NCBI GenBank assembly: GCA_016841445.1
Contig: JAENZD010000001.1
Span: forward strand, 1,736,001 to 1,800,000
DNA length: 64,000 nt
Direction: 5' to 3'
Source: Anaerolineaceae bacterium
GTDB taxonomy: Bacteria > Chloroflexota > Anaerolineae > Anaerolineales > Anaerolineaceae
Made by a program: the position numbers and the translations under genes. Positions 11,318-19,481 of this stretch are shown piece by piece. Positions within the stretch are counted from its first letter, which is position 1, and every line of letters begins with the position of its first letter. Under the pieces are notes generated by a model. The model did not search any database, was not told the DNA's origin, and saw only the letters and a program-made list of their open reading frames with translations.

Positions 11318-12361
11318 CTATCCTTCTTTTATCCCTTCCAGGTTTCTTCTGAAAGGCGGCCTGATCACACCTTTTTCAGTCACCCATGCAGAAATCAACC
11401 GGTAAGGGGTGACATCAAATGCCGGGTTTTTCGCTGAAGCATTTTCAGGTGCTGTAGGCTGTCCCAATAATGATAACCCAAGAACCTCATCCTGGCTTCG
11501 TTCTTCAATCGGGATTAAATCCCCTCTTTCTAGCTCAAAATCAATCGTGGAGATTGGCGTGACACAGTATGCCGAGATGCCATTATCATACGCAGCTAAA
11601 GCCAGCATATATGTCCCAATTTTATTGGCAACATCGCCGTTCGCAGCCACCCTGTCAGCTCCAAAGAACACCTTTTGGACCAGGCCCCTGCGCATCAGGT
11701 GACCGGCGGCATTATCCGTGATAATGTCATAGGGAATCCCATATTGTTCCAGCTCCCAGGCAGTTAACCTTGCGCCTTGTAAGCGCGGACGGGTTTCATC
11801 CACGAAAACATGAATATGTTTCCCCTGCTCATGCGCTGTTCGGATCACACCCAATGCAGTCCCCCAATCAACCGTTGCCAGTGCACCGGTATTACAGTGA
11901 TGGATGATATGATCACCATCCTGGATCAATGCTGCGCCAAAAGCTGCCATCTTTTTATTGATTTCAACATCGTCATCAGCAATTTTCTTGGCAAACTCCA
12001 GCAAATGTTGGCGTAATTCCGAAACGGATCCGGGGAATCCTTTGGTTTCATTGATCATCCGCTGAACGGCCCAGGAGAGATTGACCGCCGTTGGGCGGGC
12101 TTGATTGAGAAGAAATCCAGCCTTACTGATATCCTTGTTGAGTTCATTTTTTGTTTCAGCATTGGATTGGAGAGCTGCTAATGCCATGCCAAATGCCGCT
12201 GCTGCGCCAATTGCCGGAGCACCCCTGATAACCATCGATTGTATCGCTACTGCCACATCTTGAAACTGATCATAAGATAAGATCTTAAAATCGCCCGGCA
12301 ATAATCGCTGGTCAATCATTTCAACACATTGTTTGTCGTCATTCCAGGTTATTGTTCTCAT
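11318..12361 (-). CDS. mtnA: S-methyl-5-thioribose-1-phosphate isomerase
   Basis: GAPAIGAAAAFGMALA, HHCNTGALATVDWGTALGVI, FGADRVAANGDVANKIGTY. Confidence 0.94.
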   Translation of the reverse strand: MRTITWNDDKQCVEMIDQRLLPGDFKILSYDQFQDVAVAIQSMVIRGAPAIGAAAAFGMALAALQSNAETKNELNKDISKAGFLLNQARPTAVNLSWAVQRMINETKGFPGSVSELRQHLLEFAKKIADDDVEINKKMAAFGAALIQDGDHIIHHCNTGALATVDWGTALGVIRTAHEQGKHIHVFVDETRPRLQGARLTAWELEQYGIPYDIITDNAAGHLMRRGLVQKVFFGADRVAANGDVANKIGTYMLALAAYDNGISAYCVTPISTIDFELERGDLIPIEERSQDEVLGLSLLGQPTAPENASAKNPAFDVTPYRLISAWVTEKGVIRPPFRRNLEGIKEG

Positions 12362-12378
12362 TTTTACAATCTTTATCC

Positions 12379-12403
12379 AAAAAAATGCGCCCAGATGGGC
12401 GCC
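12379..12403 (-). terminator. Terminator-like hairpin inside the mtnA leader
   Basis: Minus strand GCGCCC-ATCT-GGGCGC-A-T7, about 18 nt upstream of the mtnA ATG. Confidence 0.7.
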
Positions 12404-12418
12404 AATTGCAACCGTTGC

Positions 12419-12447
12419 AGTCTACCATCGGTTGCTGCCTTTGTCAA
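12419..12447 (-). promoter_or_regulatory. Sigma70-type promoter for mtnA operon
   Basis: Minus strand TTGACA-N17-TAGACT. Confidence 0.75.
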
Positions 12448-12605
12448 AAAAACCATCTTCCATTCATACCTGATTATAATCCGAGATAATATTTCCGGTA
12501 AGACTTTTCCCAGAGTTGGATATTTACCATGCGGCGATTTATAATATAACGTAATATTAAAAGCATTATTATGAAAACCGACAAATTATTATCCTTAGTT
12601 TAGCG

Positions 12606-13190
12606 ATGATCATCATGAGCAGAAGCCAGATCAAGGACATACTGGAAGCAGCACAAAACAATAAACCATTGCGAGTTGTTTTATCAGTTGCTCTCATGAT
12701 CATTATCATAGTCATCACCATTAAATTGGATATCAATAATGCTAAAACATTCCTTGAAGAACACCAAAAACAAGCTTTTTCCATTGGTATTATTATTTAT
12801 TTCATTTTCTCTTTTACACTTTTGCCAACCTCGCCTTTAACAATTTTCAATGCCATCTTGCTGGGCCCATTGGAATCTGTTGCCATTTCAGTAACGGGTA
12901 ATTTTTTGTCAGCCGTTCTTGGGTATTTTCTGGGTAAAACGCTGGTCCTGTCCGAAAATTTGGAGAAATTCGAAAATTCCTTACCCGAATGGGCTAGAAA
13001 ATATGATTTAACCTCGCCGGTATTTATCATTCTCGGTCGTATGCTGCCAATCGGCCGGATTCCGCTCAGCTACCTTTGCGGCGCTTCCCGTGTTCCTTTT
13101 ATGCAATACTGCTGGTCATCTTTAGTGGTGTACATCATAATGGCTTCAATGATCTCTTTTGCCAGTTTTGGCTTGGGTCATCTTTTTTAA
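12606..13190 (+). CDS. TVP38/TMEM64 (SNARE-associated/DedA-like) membrane protein
   Basis: Multiple hydrophobic segments; LGRMLPIGRIPLSYLCGASRVPFMQYCWSSL. Confidence 0.75.
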   Translation: MIIMSRSQIKDILEAAQNNKPLRVVLSVALMIIIIVITIKLDINNAKTFLEEHQKQAFSIGIIIYFIFSFTLLPTSPLTIFNAILLGPLESVAISVTGNFLSAVLGYFLGKTLVLSENLEKFENSLPEWARKYDLTSPVFIILGRMLPIGRIPLSYLCGASRVPFMQYCWSSLVVYIIMASMISFASFGLGHLF

Positions 13191-13278
13191 TACATTACCT
13201 AATACCCATCAGCTCACAAGAAGACTTTGCTTTCCCAGTCAGTTATTAGATGGAAACAGTAAATTTCCTTAATCAAAA

Positions 13279-13306
13279 TTGACTAAAATTAATCATTTGG
13301 TAAACT
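13279..13306 (+). promoter_or_regulatory. Putative sigma70 promoter of lytic transglycosylase gene
   Basis: TTGACT-N16-TAAACT about 30 bp upstream of ATG. Confidence 0.5.
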
Positions 13307-13332
13307 ATATTGTCCGTGTTACACTTTAAACC

Positions 13333-15771
13333 ATGAAATATGCAATGAAAATCGTCCTTGGTATGATCATCATGATCATTTTAACAGCTTGCACCAACCC
13401 ACAAGCTCTATCAACCCAATTCCAAACCGGTGATGGTGCATCCTCGACAACCGCCCTCCCAACCCCCACAGCCACCCCCACCCCGATACCCTCCAAACCT
13501 CCTGAAGCTTTGATTGATGATGGTGATTATGCATTATTTGTTGGCGACTACCAGGCCGCTTTTGAAATCTTCCAGGATAGCCTGGCTCGAAGCTCGGATC
13601 CTGTTACCACAGCCAAAGCAAACCTGGGCAGCGGACAGGCTCTTTTAAAGCAGGAGAATTACGGCACCGCTTTGGACTACCTCAGGATAGCCGCCGAATC
13701 AGACGACCCAATCATTGCCGGCCATGCATATTATCTTTTAGGGAAAACATTTACCTATCTTGAAAGATATGAAGAAGCCCTAAGCGCTTACTCGGCTTAC
13801 CTCGAGAACAGGCCAGGGCTTTTAGATTCACATGTCTACAACCTGCAGGGTGACTTGCACCTAAATCTAGGGGCGTATGAGCAGGCCATTGAATTGTATG
13901 AAGCTGCTTATCAAACCGACCCTGACGGCGGGAGTGAAGCGATCACTGAAAAGATAGCTTCTGCATACGAAGAACTTGGAGATTTAGAAACAGCTTTGGT
14001 ACTGTACCAGGAGGTTTATGACAACACCGAAAATGGCTATACGAAAGCCAGAATGGATTTATTGATCGGTCGAATCTATCTTTCGCAAGACAACTTCGAA
14101 GAAGCCGAGCCTTATCTGCAGGATTCTGTTAATAACTATCCCTTTGCTTATGACGCATATACGGCGCTGGTAACCCTTGTCAACTTAGAAATTCCTGTTA
14201 ATGAGTATCAGCGTGGGCTTGTAAATTATTATGTCGAAAATTACAGCTTGTCAATTGAAGCTTTTGACCGTTATCTTTCCCAGGGTATTGAGGAAAATGC
14301 CGATGGGGCTTTATACTATAAAGCCCTTGCTATCCTTGAACAAAGTGAGGAGACCGGCGAATCCAACTACGAGCAATCCATTGCGCTTTGGGAACAAATG
14401 ATCAGGGATTATCCTGCTAGCCCGTTTTATGTTGACGCCTGGCAATATATTGAATTCACCCAATGGTTCTACTTAAGTCAGCCAGAACAATCTGCACGAA
14501 CCTCGCTGGCGTATGTTGCCCAACGACCAGAATCACCTGCTTCAGCAGATTTTCTTTTCCTGGCAGGGCGATCCTTTGAAAGAGCGAACCTGCTGGTTGA
14601 TGCAGCTGAAACCTGGACACGCGTGGCTAATGAATATCCCAATTCAGACCAAACTTTCCGGTCAACTTATTTTGCCGGCATCACGTACGTACGATTGGGC
14701 GATTGGGATACTGCCCAAACCCTTTTTGCTCGGGTATTGGTCCTGACCAGTAAACCCGCAGAGATAGCTGCTGCAAATCTTTGGATAGGCAAATGCCAGG
14801 AAGCAAAGGGAGAGATCAGTGCTGCCCTGGATACATGGAAATTAGCGCAAACCGCAGACCCCTTTGGTCACTACAGCATCCGTGCTGAAGACCTGCTGAT
14901 CGGACGAGGTGTTTTTACAGAACCACAAACCTATGAACTCAGCAGCGACCTGACCCCCTATTTACCTGAAGCGGAAAATTGGCTGAGAACAACCTTCAAC
15001 TTGCCTGCGGATACCAACCTGGAAAGCCCCGGGCTGATCGCGAATGATCCACTGTTCCAGCGAGGTCTTGAATACTGGTCTTTAGGAGAGTATGAGGCTG
15101 CAAAAACCGAATTGGAAGCCCTGCGGACAGCCACTGCGGATGATCCGGCACAAACCTTTCGCCTCATCCCGGCTTTTGTGAACATCGGTCTTTACCGGTC
15201 AGCGTTAATTGCTAGCACCAACCTCCTCCGCCTGGCTGGGTTGGAAGCGGCAAATGCATTGCAAGCACCAGAATTTTTCTCACGTGTTAGGTTTGGGGCA
15301 TACTACCTGGACTGGGTTTTGCCAATCGCCGAATCAGTGCAGATCAGCCCCCTACTTCTCCTTTCGATCATCCGCCAGGAAAGCAGTTATGAAGGATTTA
15401 TCAGATCCGGCGCTGGTGCGCTGGGTTTAATGCAGGTCATCCCAGCGACAGGCGCACAGCTTGCAAATGAGCTTGGCTGGCCTGAAAATTACACTGTCGA
15501 TGACTTATTCAGGCCTTATGTCAGCTTGCGCTTTGGGGCATCTTATTTGCAGAAACAGCGCAACTATTTTGGGGGCGATCTCTTCGCCATGTTAGCCGCT
15601 TATAATGGCGGCCCGGGAAATACCATTGCCTGGAAAGGACTGGCAGCATCAGAAGATCCCGACCTCTTCCTTGAGACCATCCGGATCGAGGAAACTCGCA
15701 ACTATATCCGCCTGATCAACGAAACACACTATATCTACCGATGGTTGTACGGAAGCCCGATGGGGTTTTAA
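13333..15771 (+). CDS. TPR-rich lipoprotein with C-terminal lytic transglycosylase (SLT) domain
   Basis: Lipobox LTAC; serial TPR-like repeats; SIIRQESSYEGFIRSGAGALGLMQVIPATG...AAYNGGPGN. Confidence 0.92.
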   Translation: MKYAMKIVLGMIIMIILTACTNPQALSTQFQTGDGASSTTALPTPTATPTPIPSKPPEALIDDGDYALFVGDYQAAFEIFQDSLARSSDPVTTAKANLGSGQALLKQENYGTALDYLRIAAESDDPIIAGHAYYLLGKTFTYLERYEEALSAYSAYLENRPGLLDSHVYNLQGDLHLNLGAYEQAIELYEAAYQTDPDGGSEAITEKIASAYEELGDLETALVLYQEVYDNTENGYTKARMDLLIGRIYLSQDNFEEAEPYLQDSVNNYPFAYDAYTALVTLVNLEIPVNEYQRGLVNYYVENYSLSIEAFDRYLSQGIEENADGALYYKALAILEQSEETGESNYEQSIALWEQMIRDYPASPFYVDAWQYIEFTQWFYLSQPEQSARTSLAYVAQRPESPASADFLFLAGRSFERANLLVDAAETWTRVANEYPNSDQTFRSTYFAGITYVRLGDWDTAQTLFARVLVLTSKPAEIAAANLWIGKCQEAKGEISAALDTWKLAQTADPFGHYSIRAEDLLIGRGVFTEPQTYELSSDLTPYLPEAENWLRTTFNLPADTNLESPGLIANDPLFQRGLEYWSLGEYEAAKTELEALRTATADDPAQTFRLIPAFVNIGLYRSALIASTNLLRLAGLEAANALQAPEFFSRVRFGAYYLDWVLPIAESVQISPLLLLSIIRQESSYEGFIRSGAGALGLMQVIPATGAQLANELGWPENYTVDDLFRPYVSLRFGASYLQKQRNYFGGDLFAMLAAYNGGPGNTIAWKGLAASEDPDLFLETIRIEETRNYIRLINETHYIYRWLYGSPMGF

Positions 15772-15871
15772 GGATTTTCATCTTCAATCAATTCTAGAAT
15801 TGGTTGTTTGTTGAGGCATATAAAATAACAACAAGAACATAATTCCATTGAATTTTATTCACTTAAACCAA

Positions 15872-15899
15872 GTAGAGACTTTGCATGCAAAGTCTCTAC
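15872..15899. repeat. 28-bp perfect palindrome (REP/MITE-like)
   Basis: GTAGAGACTTTGCATGCAAAGTCTCTAC is its own reverse complement; lies between convergent genes. Confidence 0.85.
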
Positions 15900-15957
15900 G
15901 CTTTATTACGAAAATTCAATAAGAAAAATCGTCTTTCTGGATTAATTTGATGTCAGT

Positions 15958-17268
15958 TCACAACAGCATCCGCATCGGTTCTTCGATATATTTCGCAAGG
16001 ACCTGCATGAATTCCGCCGCTTCAGCACCATCCGTCACCCGGTGATCGGCTGATAAAGTTGCGTTCATCCGTGAGCCAACCTTCAACTCACCATCCTCAA
16101 CAACCGGTACATTTTTCACTGCACTGACAGCTAAAATGCCGGCTTCGGGCGGGTTGATAATCGCTGAAAAATCATCGACACCGAACATCCCGAGGTTGCT
16201 GATTGAGAAGGTAGATCCCTGGATGTCCTCATTTTTAACTTTCCCATCCCGGGCACGGGTTGCCATCTCACGTAATTCCCAGGCAATCAATCGAAGCGGT
16301 TTTTGGTCGGCATTCTCACACACGACGGTCAGTAAACCGCCTTCTACAGCAACGGCCACGCCAATATTAACCTGTCCGTGCCGTTTAATATGCTTCTCGT
16401 CCTCAATTGAGGCATTCAGGTTTGGATATTGACGAAGAGCCAATGCAACCGCTTTGATAATGAAATCATTGACCGACAGTTTCTCATCTTCTGACAAGAA
16501 TTGGTTGAGGTCTTTTCTCAGCTGCATCATCGCAGCCGTTTTGTACGAGCGGGTCACAAAGAAGTGTGGGAAATTCTGGTTAGAATCCTGCATCCTGCGG
16601 CCGATTGCCTGGCGCAGGCGGCTCATTTCAATGACCTGGTCTTCAGGTACTTCACCAACGGTGAATGCAGTCATCGGCTGCAGAGCTTCACCAACAGCCT
16701 TTGCTTCTTCCTCGCGCCCCTCTCCCTTCACCTGCTCAAGGTACTGCTGAATATCCTTTTTGACAACGCGCCCTTGAGGTCCGCTGCCTTCAACTTTCTC
16801 CAGTTTTACATCATGGTCTTCTGCCATACGGCGTGCTAATGGAGAGGAACGGACGCCCCCTGCTGGAGAAACCTCAGGTTCTTCTTCCTCTTCTTCCCCT
16901 ATTGGTTCTGCTTCAGCCTTCGCTTCACCAGGTTTTTCTTCCTTCGGTTCCTTTTTTTCTTTCTTTTCCTTGGTATCCCCGCCAGCACTTTCCACGAGGG
17001 AATCAATCTCTTCTTCTGAAAGCTCCACTCCTTCTTCAGCAATGATTGCAATCGGGGCGTTAACAGGAAGCGCGGTTTCTTCTTCTGCGAGATGCCTGGC
17101 CATTACCCCAGAGAAACTCGATTCAACCTCAACAGTTGCTTTATCGGTTTCAATTTCGGCAATTACCTCACCCTTTTCAACCGCGTCTCCTTCAGCTTTG
17201 ACCCACCGCACCAGTGTGCCCTCCGCCATATCAAAGCCTAATTTCGGCATCGTTACAATTTCAGCCAT
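15958..17268 (-). CDS. pdhC: Dihydrolipoamide acyltransferase E2, pyruvate dehydrogenase-type complex
   Basis: MAEIVTMPKLGFDMAEGTLVRWVKAEGD...IETDKATVEVES lipoyl domain; SSPLARRMAEDHDV E3/E1-binding domain; catalytic ADHRVTDGAEAAEF. Start refined from 17289. Confidence 0.92.
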   Translation of the reverse strand: MAEIVTMPKLGFDMAEGTLVRWVKAEGDAVEKGEVIAEIETDKATVEVESSFSGVMARHLAEEETALPVNAPIAIIAEEGVELSEEEIDSLVESAGGDTKEKKEKKEPKEEKPGEAKAEAEPIGEEEEEEPEVSPAGGVRSSPLARRMAEDHDVKLEKVEGSGPQGRVVKKDIQQYLEQVKGEGREEEAKAVGEALQPMTAFTVGEVPEDQVIEMSRLRQAIGRRMQDSNQNFPHFFVTRSYKTAAMMQLRKDLNQFLSEDEKLSVNDFIIKAVALALRQYPNLNASIEDEKHIKRHGQVNIGVAVAVEGGLLTVVCENADQKPLRLIAWELREMATRARDGKVKNEDIQGSTFSISNLGMFGVDDFSAIINPPEAGILAVSAVKNVPVVEDGELKVGSRMNATLSADHRVTDGAEAAEFMQVLAKYIEEPMRMLL

Positions 17269-18241
17269 AAACAACCTCCTTTGCAGCACGATAGATATCT
17301 TCCGTTTGCGGCAGCGCTAACTGCTCCAGGGCAGCATTATAAGGCAAAGGTACTTCCGCCTGTGCTACCCGCTTGACCGGTGCATCAACATAATCAAAAG
17401 CCAGTTCATAAATTCGTGATGATACTTCTGCCCCCACGCCATAAGACCGCCAGCCCTCTTCTGCGATGACAGCACGGTTGGTTCGCTTAAAGGATTTGAT
17501 GATCGGATCCATGTCCAATGGGCGTAAAGAGCGCAGATCGACAACCTCCGCCTCAATCCCATCTTCCGCCAGCATGTCTGCAGCTTTAAGGGCAGCCTGT
17601 ACCATTTTTGAATAGGCAACGATCGTCACATCATCGCCTTCACGCTGCACTTTAGATTTTCCAAGCGGTTCCAGATAATCTTCGTCATCCGGGACCTCTC
17701 CTTTGGTTTGGTAAAGGGTCGCATTCTCGATGAATAAAACAGGATCATCTGAGCGAATAGCGCTCTTAAGCAAACCTTTGGCGTCTGCGGGGGTTCCGGG
17801 AGAAACCACATTCAATCCCGGAAAATGAGCAAATATCGCATCCGGCGTTTGTGAGTGTGTTGCTCCGAGCTGTCGACCGCCGCCGCTTGTAGCACGGATC
17901 ACCAGGGGCAGCTTGAATTGGCCTCCGAACATGTAATGCAGTTTTGCGGCCTCATTGATGATGTGATCCATGGCCACAAAAGCAAAGTTGATGGTCATCA
18001 ATTCTGCGACCGGCCTGAGACCTGTCATCGCTGCGCCAATCGCACTACCAACAATCGCCGCTTCTGCAATAGGGGTATCCCGAACACGTTTTTCTCCAAA
18101 ATGCTCATAAAATCCCTTCGTTACCGCGTAAGTACCGCCCCAAACCCCCACTTCTTCTCCCTGAATGAAAACTCGTTCATCACGTTCCATTTCTTCCCAA
18201 AGCGCTTTGGATATCGCTTCACGCATGGTCATTTTTGTCAT
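17261..18241 (-). CDS. pdhB: Pyruvate dehydrogenase E1 beta-type subunit
   Basis: MTKMTMREAISKALWEEMERDERVFIQGEEVGVWGGTYAVTKGF; start refined to ATG 18241. Confidence 0.93.
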   Translation of the reverse strand: MTKMTMREAISKALWEEMERDERVFIQGEEVGVWGGTYAVTKGFYEHFGEKRVRDTPIAEAAIVGSAIGAAMTGLRPVAELMTINFAFVAMDHIINEAAKLHYMFGGQFKLPLVIRATSGGGRQLGATHSQTPDAIFAHFPGLNVVSPGTPADAKGLLKSAIRSDDPVLFIENATLYQTKGEVPDDEDYLEPLGKSKVQREGDDVTIVAYSKMVQAALKAADMLAEDGIEAEVVDLRSLRPLDMDPIIKSFKRTNRAVIAEEGWRSYGVGAEVSSRIYELAFDYVDAPVKRVAQAEVPLPYNAALEQLALPQTEDIYRAAKEVVYG

Positions 18242-18242
18242 C

Positions 18243-19256
18243 TTAATTTCCCTCGCTTTCATGTTCCATTGCATAGCCGCGATATTCAACCGGTGTGGGT
18301 TCTACATAAATATCTTCAAATAACGATTCTTTGTCCGGTTCAGGACTCGATTCTGCAAATTCAACGGCTTCTTTTACGATGTTTTCAGCTTCCTCGTCTG
18401 CATCGTCGAGCTCTAGCTCAGTGGCAATTTCTTCTTCAATAATTTGCTTTCGGAAGAAACCGATCGGATCTTCCTCTTCCCATTTCCTGACTTCTTCTTT
18501 TTCTCGATATTTCTCCGGATCACCCATCGAGTGCCCCCGGTAGCGGTAGGTCATGATTTCCAGCAGGTAAGGTCCCCCTTCTTTTCGCATCTTGTCTAAT
18601 ACCCTTGATACCTCTTTTCGAACGGTCATCACATCCATACCCTCGATCCGTTCATTAGGCATCCCGTATCCTTCTGCCTTTTGGCGGATTTCCGAAACAG
18701 CAGACGCACGTTTGACCGCTGTTCCCATACCGTACTGGTTGTTCTCGCAAACCCAAAGGACTGGCAAGTTCCAAACCTTGCTCAGGTTCAAACCCTCATG
18801 AAAAAAACCAATATTGGTTGCACCATCTCCGAACATGCAGATGGTGATGGCATCCTCGTTTCCCTGGTAAACATCCCCTAATGCCAACCCAGCCGCAATC
18901 GGGATATGTGCACCGACAATCGCATGGCCTCCCCAGAAATTCTTCTCAGTGTCAGCCATATGCATTGAACCGCCCTTCCCCTTTGAGCAGCCATCGGCTT
19001 TCCCAAGCAGTTCAGCCATGACATACTTTGGGTCGATCCCTGAACTAATCGCCCAACCATGGTCACGGTACGCTGTGATTAGCCGGTCTTGGGGTTGACG
19101 CACTGACCCAATCCCTGCACAGACAGCTTCCTGTCCAATATAAAGGTGTAAAAATCCGCCAATTTTTCCCTGTTGATAGAGTTCAGCCGCGCGCTCTTCA
19201 ATTCGGCGGATGACAACCATCTCTTTATAGAGATCTAGATATTCCTTTTTTTCCAT
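18243..19256 (-). CDS. pdhA: Pyruvate dehydrogenase E1 alpha-type subunit
   Basis: GGFLHLYIGQEAVCAG, GDGATNIGFFHEGLNLSKVWNLPVLWVCENN TPP motif; start refined by GGAGGG upstream of ATG 19256. Confidence 0.93.
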   Translation of the reverse strand: MEKKEYLDLYKEMVVIRRIEERAAELYQQGKIGGFLHLYIGQEAVCAGIGSVRQPQDRLITAYRDHGWAISSGIDPKYVMAELLGKADGCSKGKGGSMHMADTEKNFWGGHAIVGAHIPIAAGLALGDVYQGNEDAITICMFGDGATNIGFFHEGLNLSKVWNLPVLWVCENNQYGMGTAVKRASAVSEIRQKAEGYGMPNERIEGMDVMTVRKEVSRVLDKMRKEGGPYLLEIMTYRYRGHSMGDPEKYREKEEVRKWEEEDPIGFFRKQIIEEEIATELELDDADEEAENIVKEAVEFAESSPEPDKESLFEDIYVEPTPVEYRGYAMEHESEGN

Positions 19257-19335
19257 AAAACTTCCCTCCGTGGATTGACACGTGAACACTCAGATTAATT
19301 GTGCTATATTTTTCAGTTAATTACAACAATTATAA

Positions 19336-19344
19336 ATTATACCA
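19336..19344 (-). promoter_or_regulatory. Putative extended -10 promoter for pdhABC
   Basis: Minus strand TG-G-TATAAT; no good -35. Confidence 0.4.
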
Positions 19345-19426
19345 GAATTGTCATATTCGTTCTTTAAAAATATTATACAAAACCTGATTTTGATGATAAA
19401 AAAATCATGATTTCTGACGACTCAAT

Positions 19427-19460
19427 AAAAAAAAGAGGCTGTCTTGATGTAGACAGCCTC
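19427..19460 (-). terminator. ppdK terminator
   Basis: Minus strand GAGGCTGTC-TACATCAA-GACAGCCTC followed by T8. Confidence 0.88.
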
Positions 19461-19481
19461 TCGGTCTTGATGTATTGCTTT

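Noticed and set aside
12362-12605. SAM/SAH riboswitch upstream of mtnA
   Set aside because: No recognisable SAM-I/II/III or SAH core; sequence between promoter and ATG is only about 50 nt.
13333-15771. TPR repeats as a DNA tandem repeat array
   Set aside because: Repeats are protein-level TPR helices, not near-identical DNA copies.
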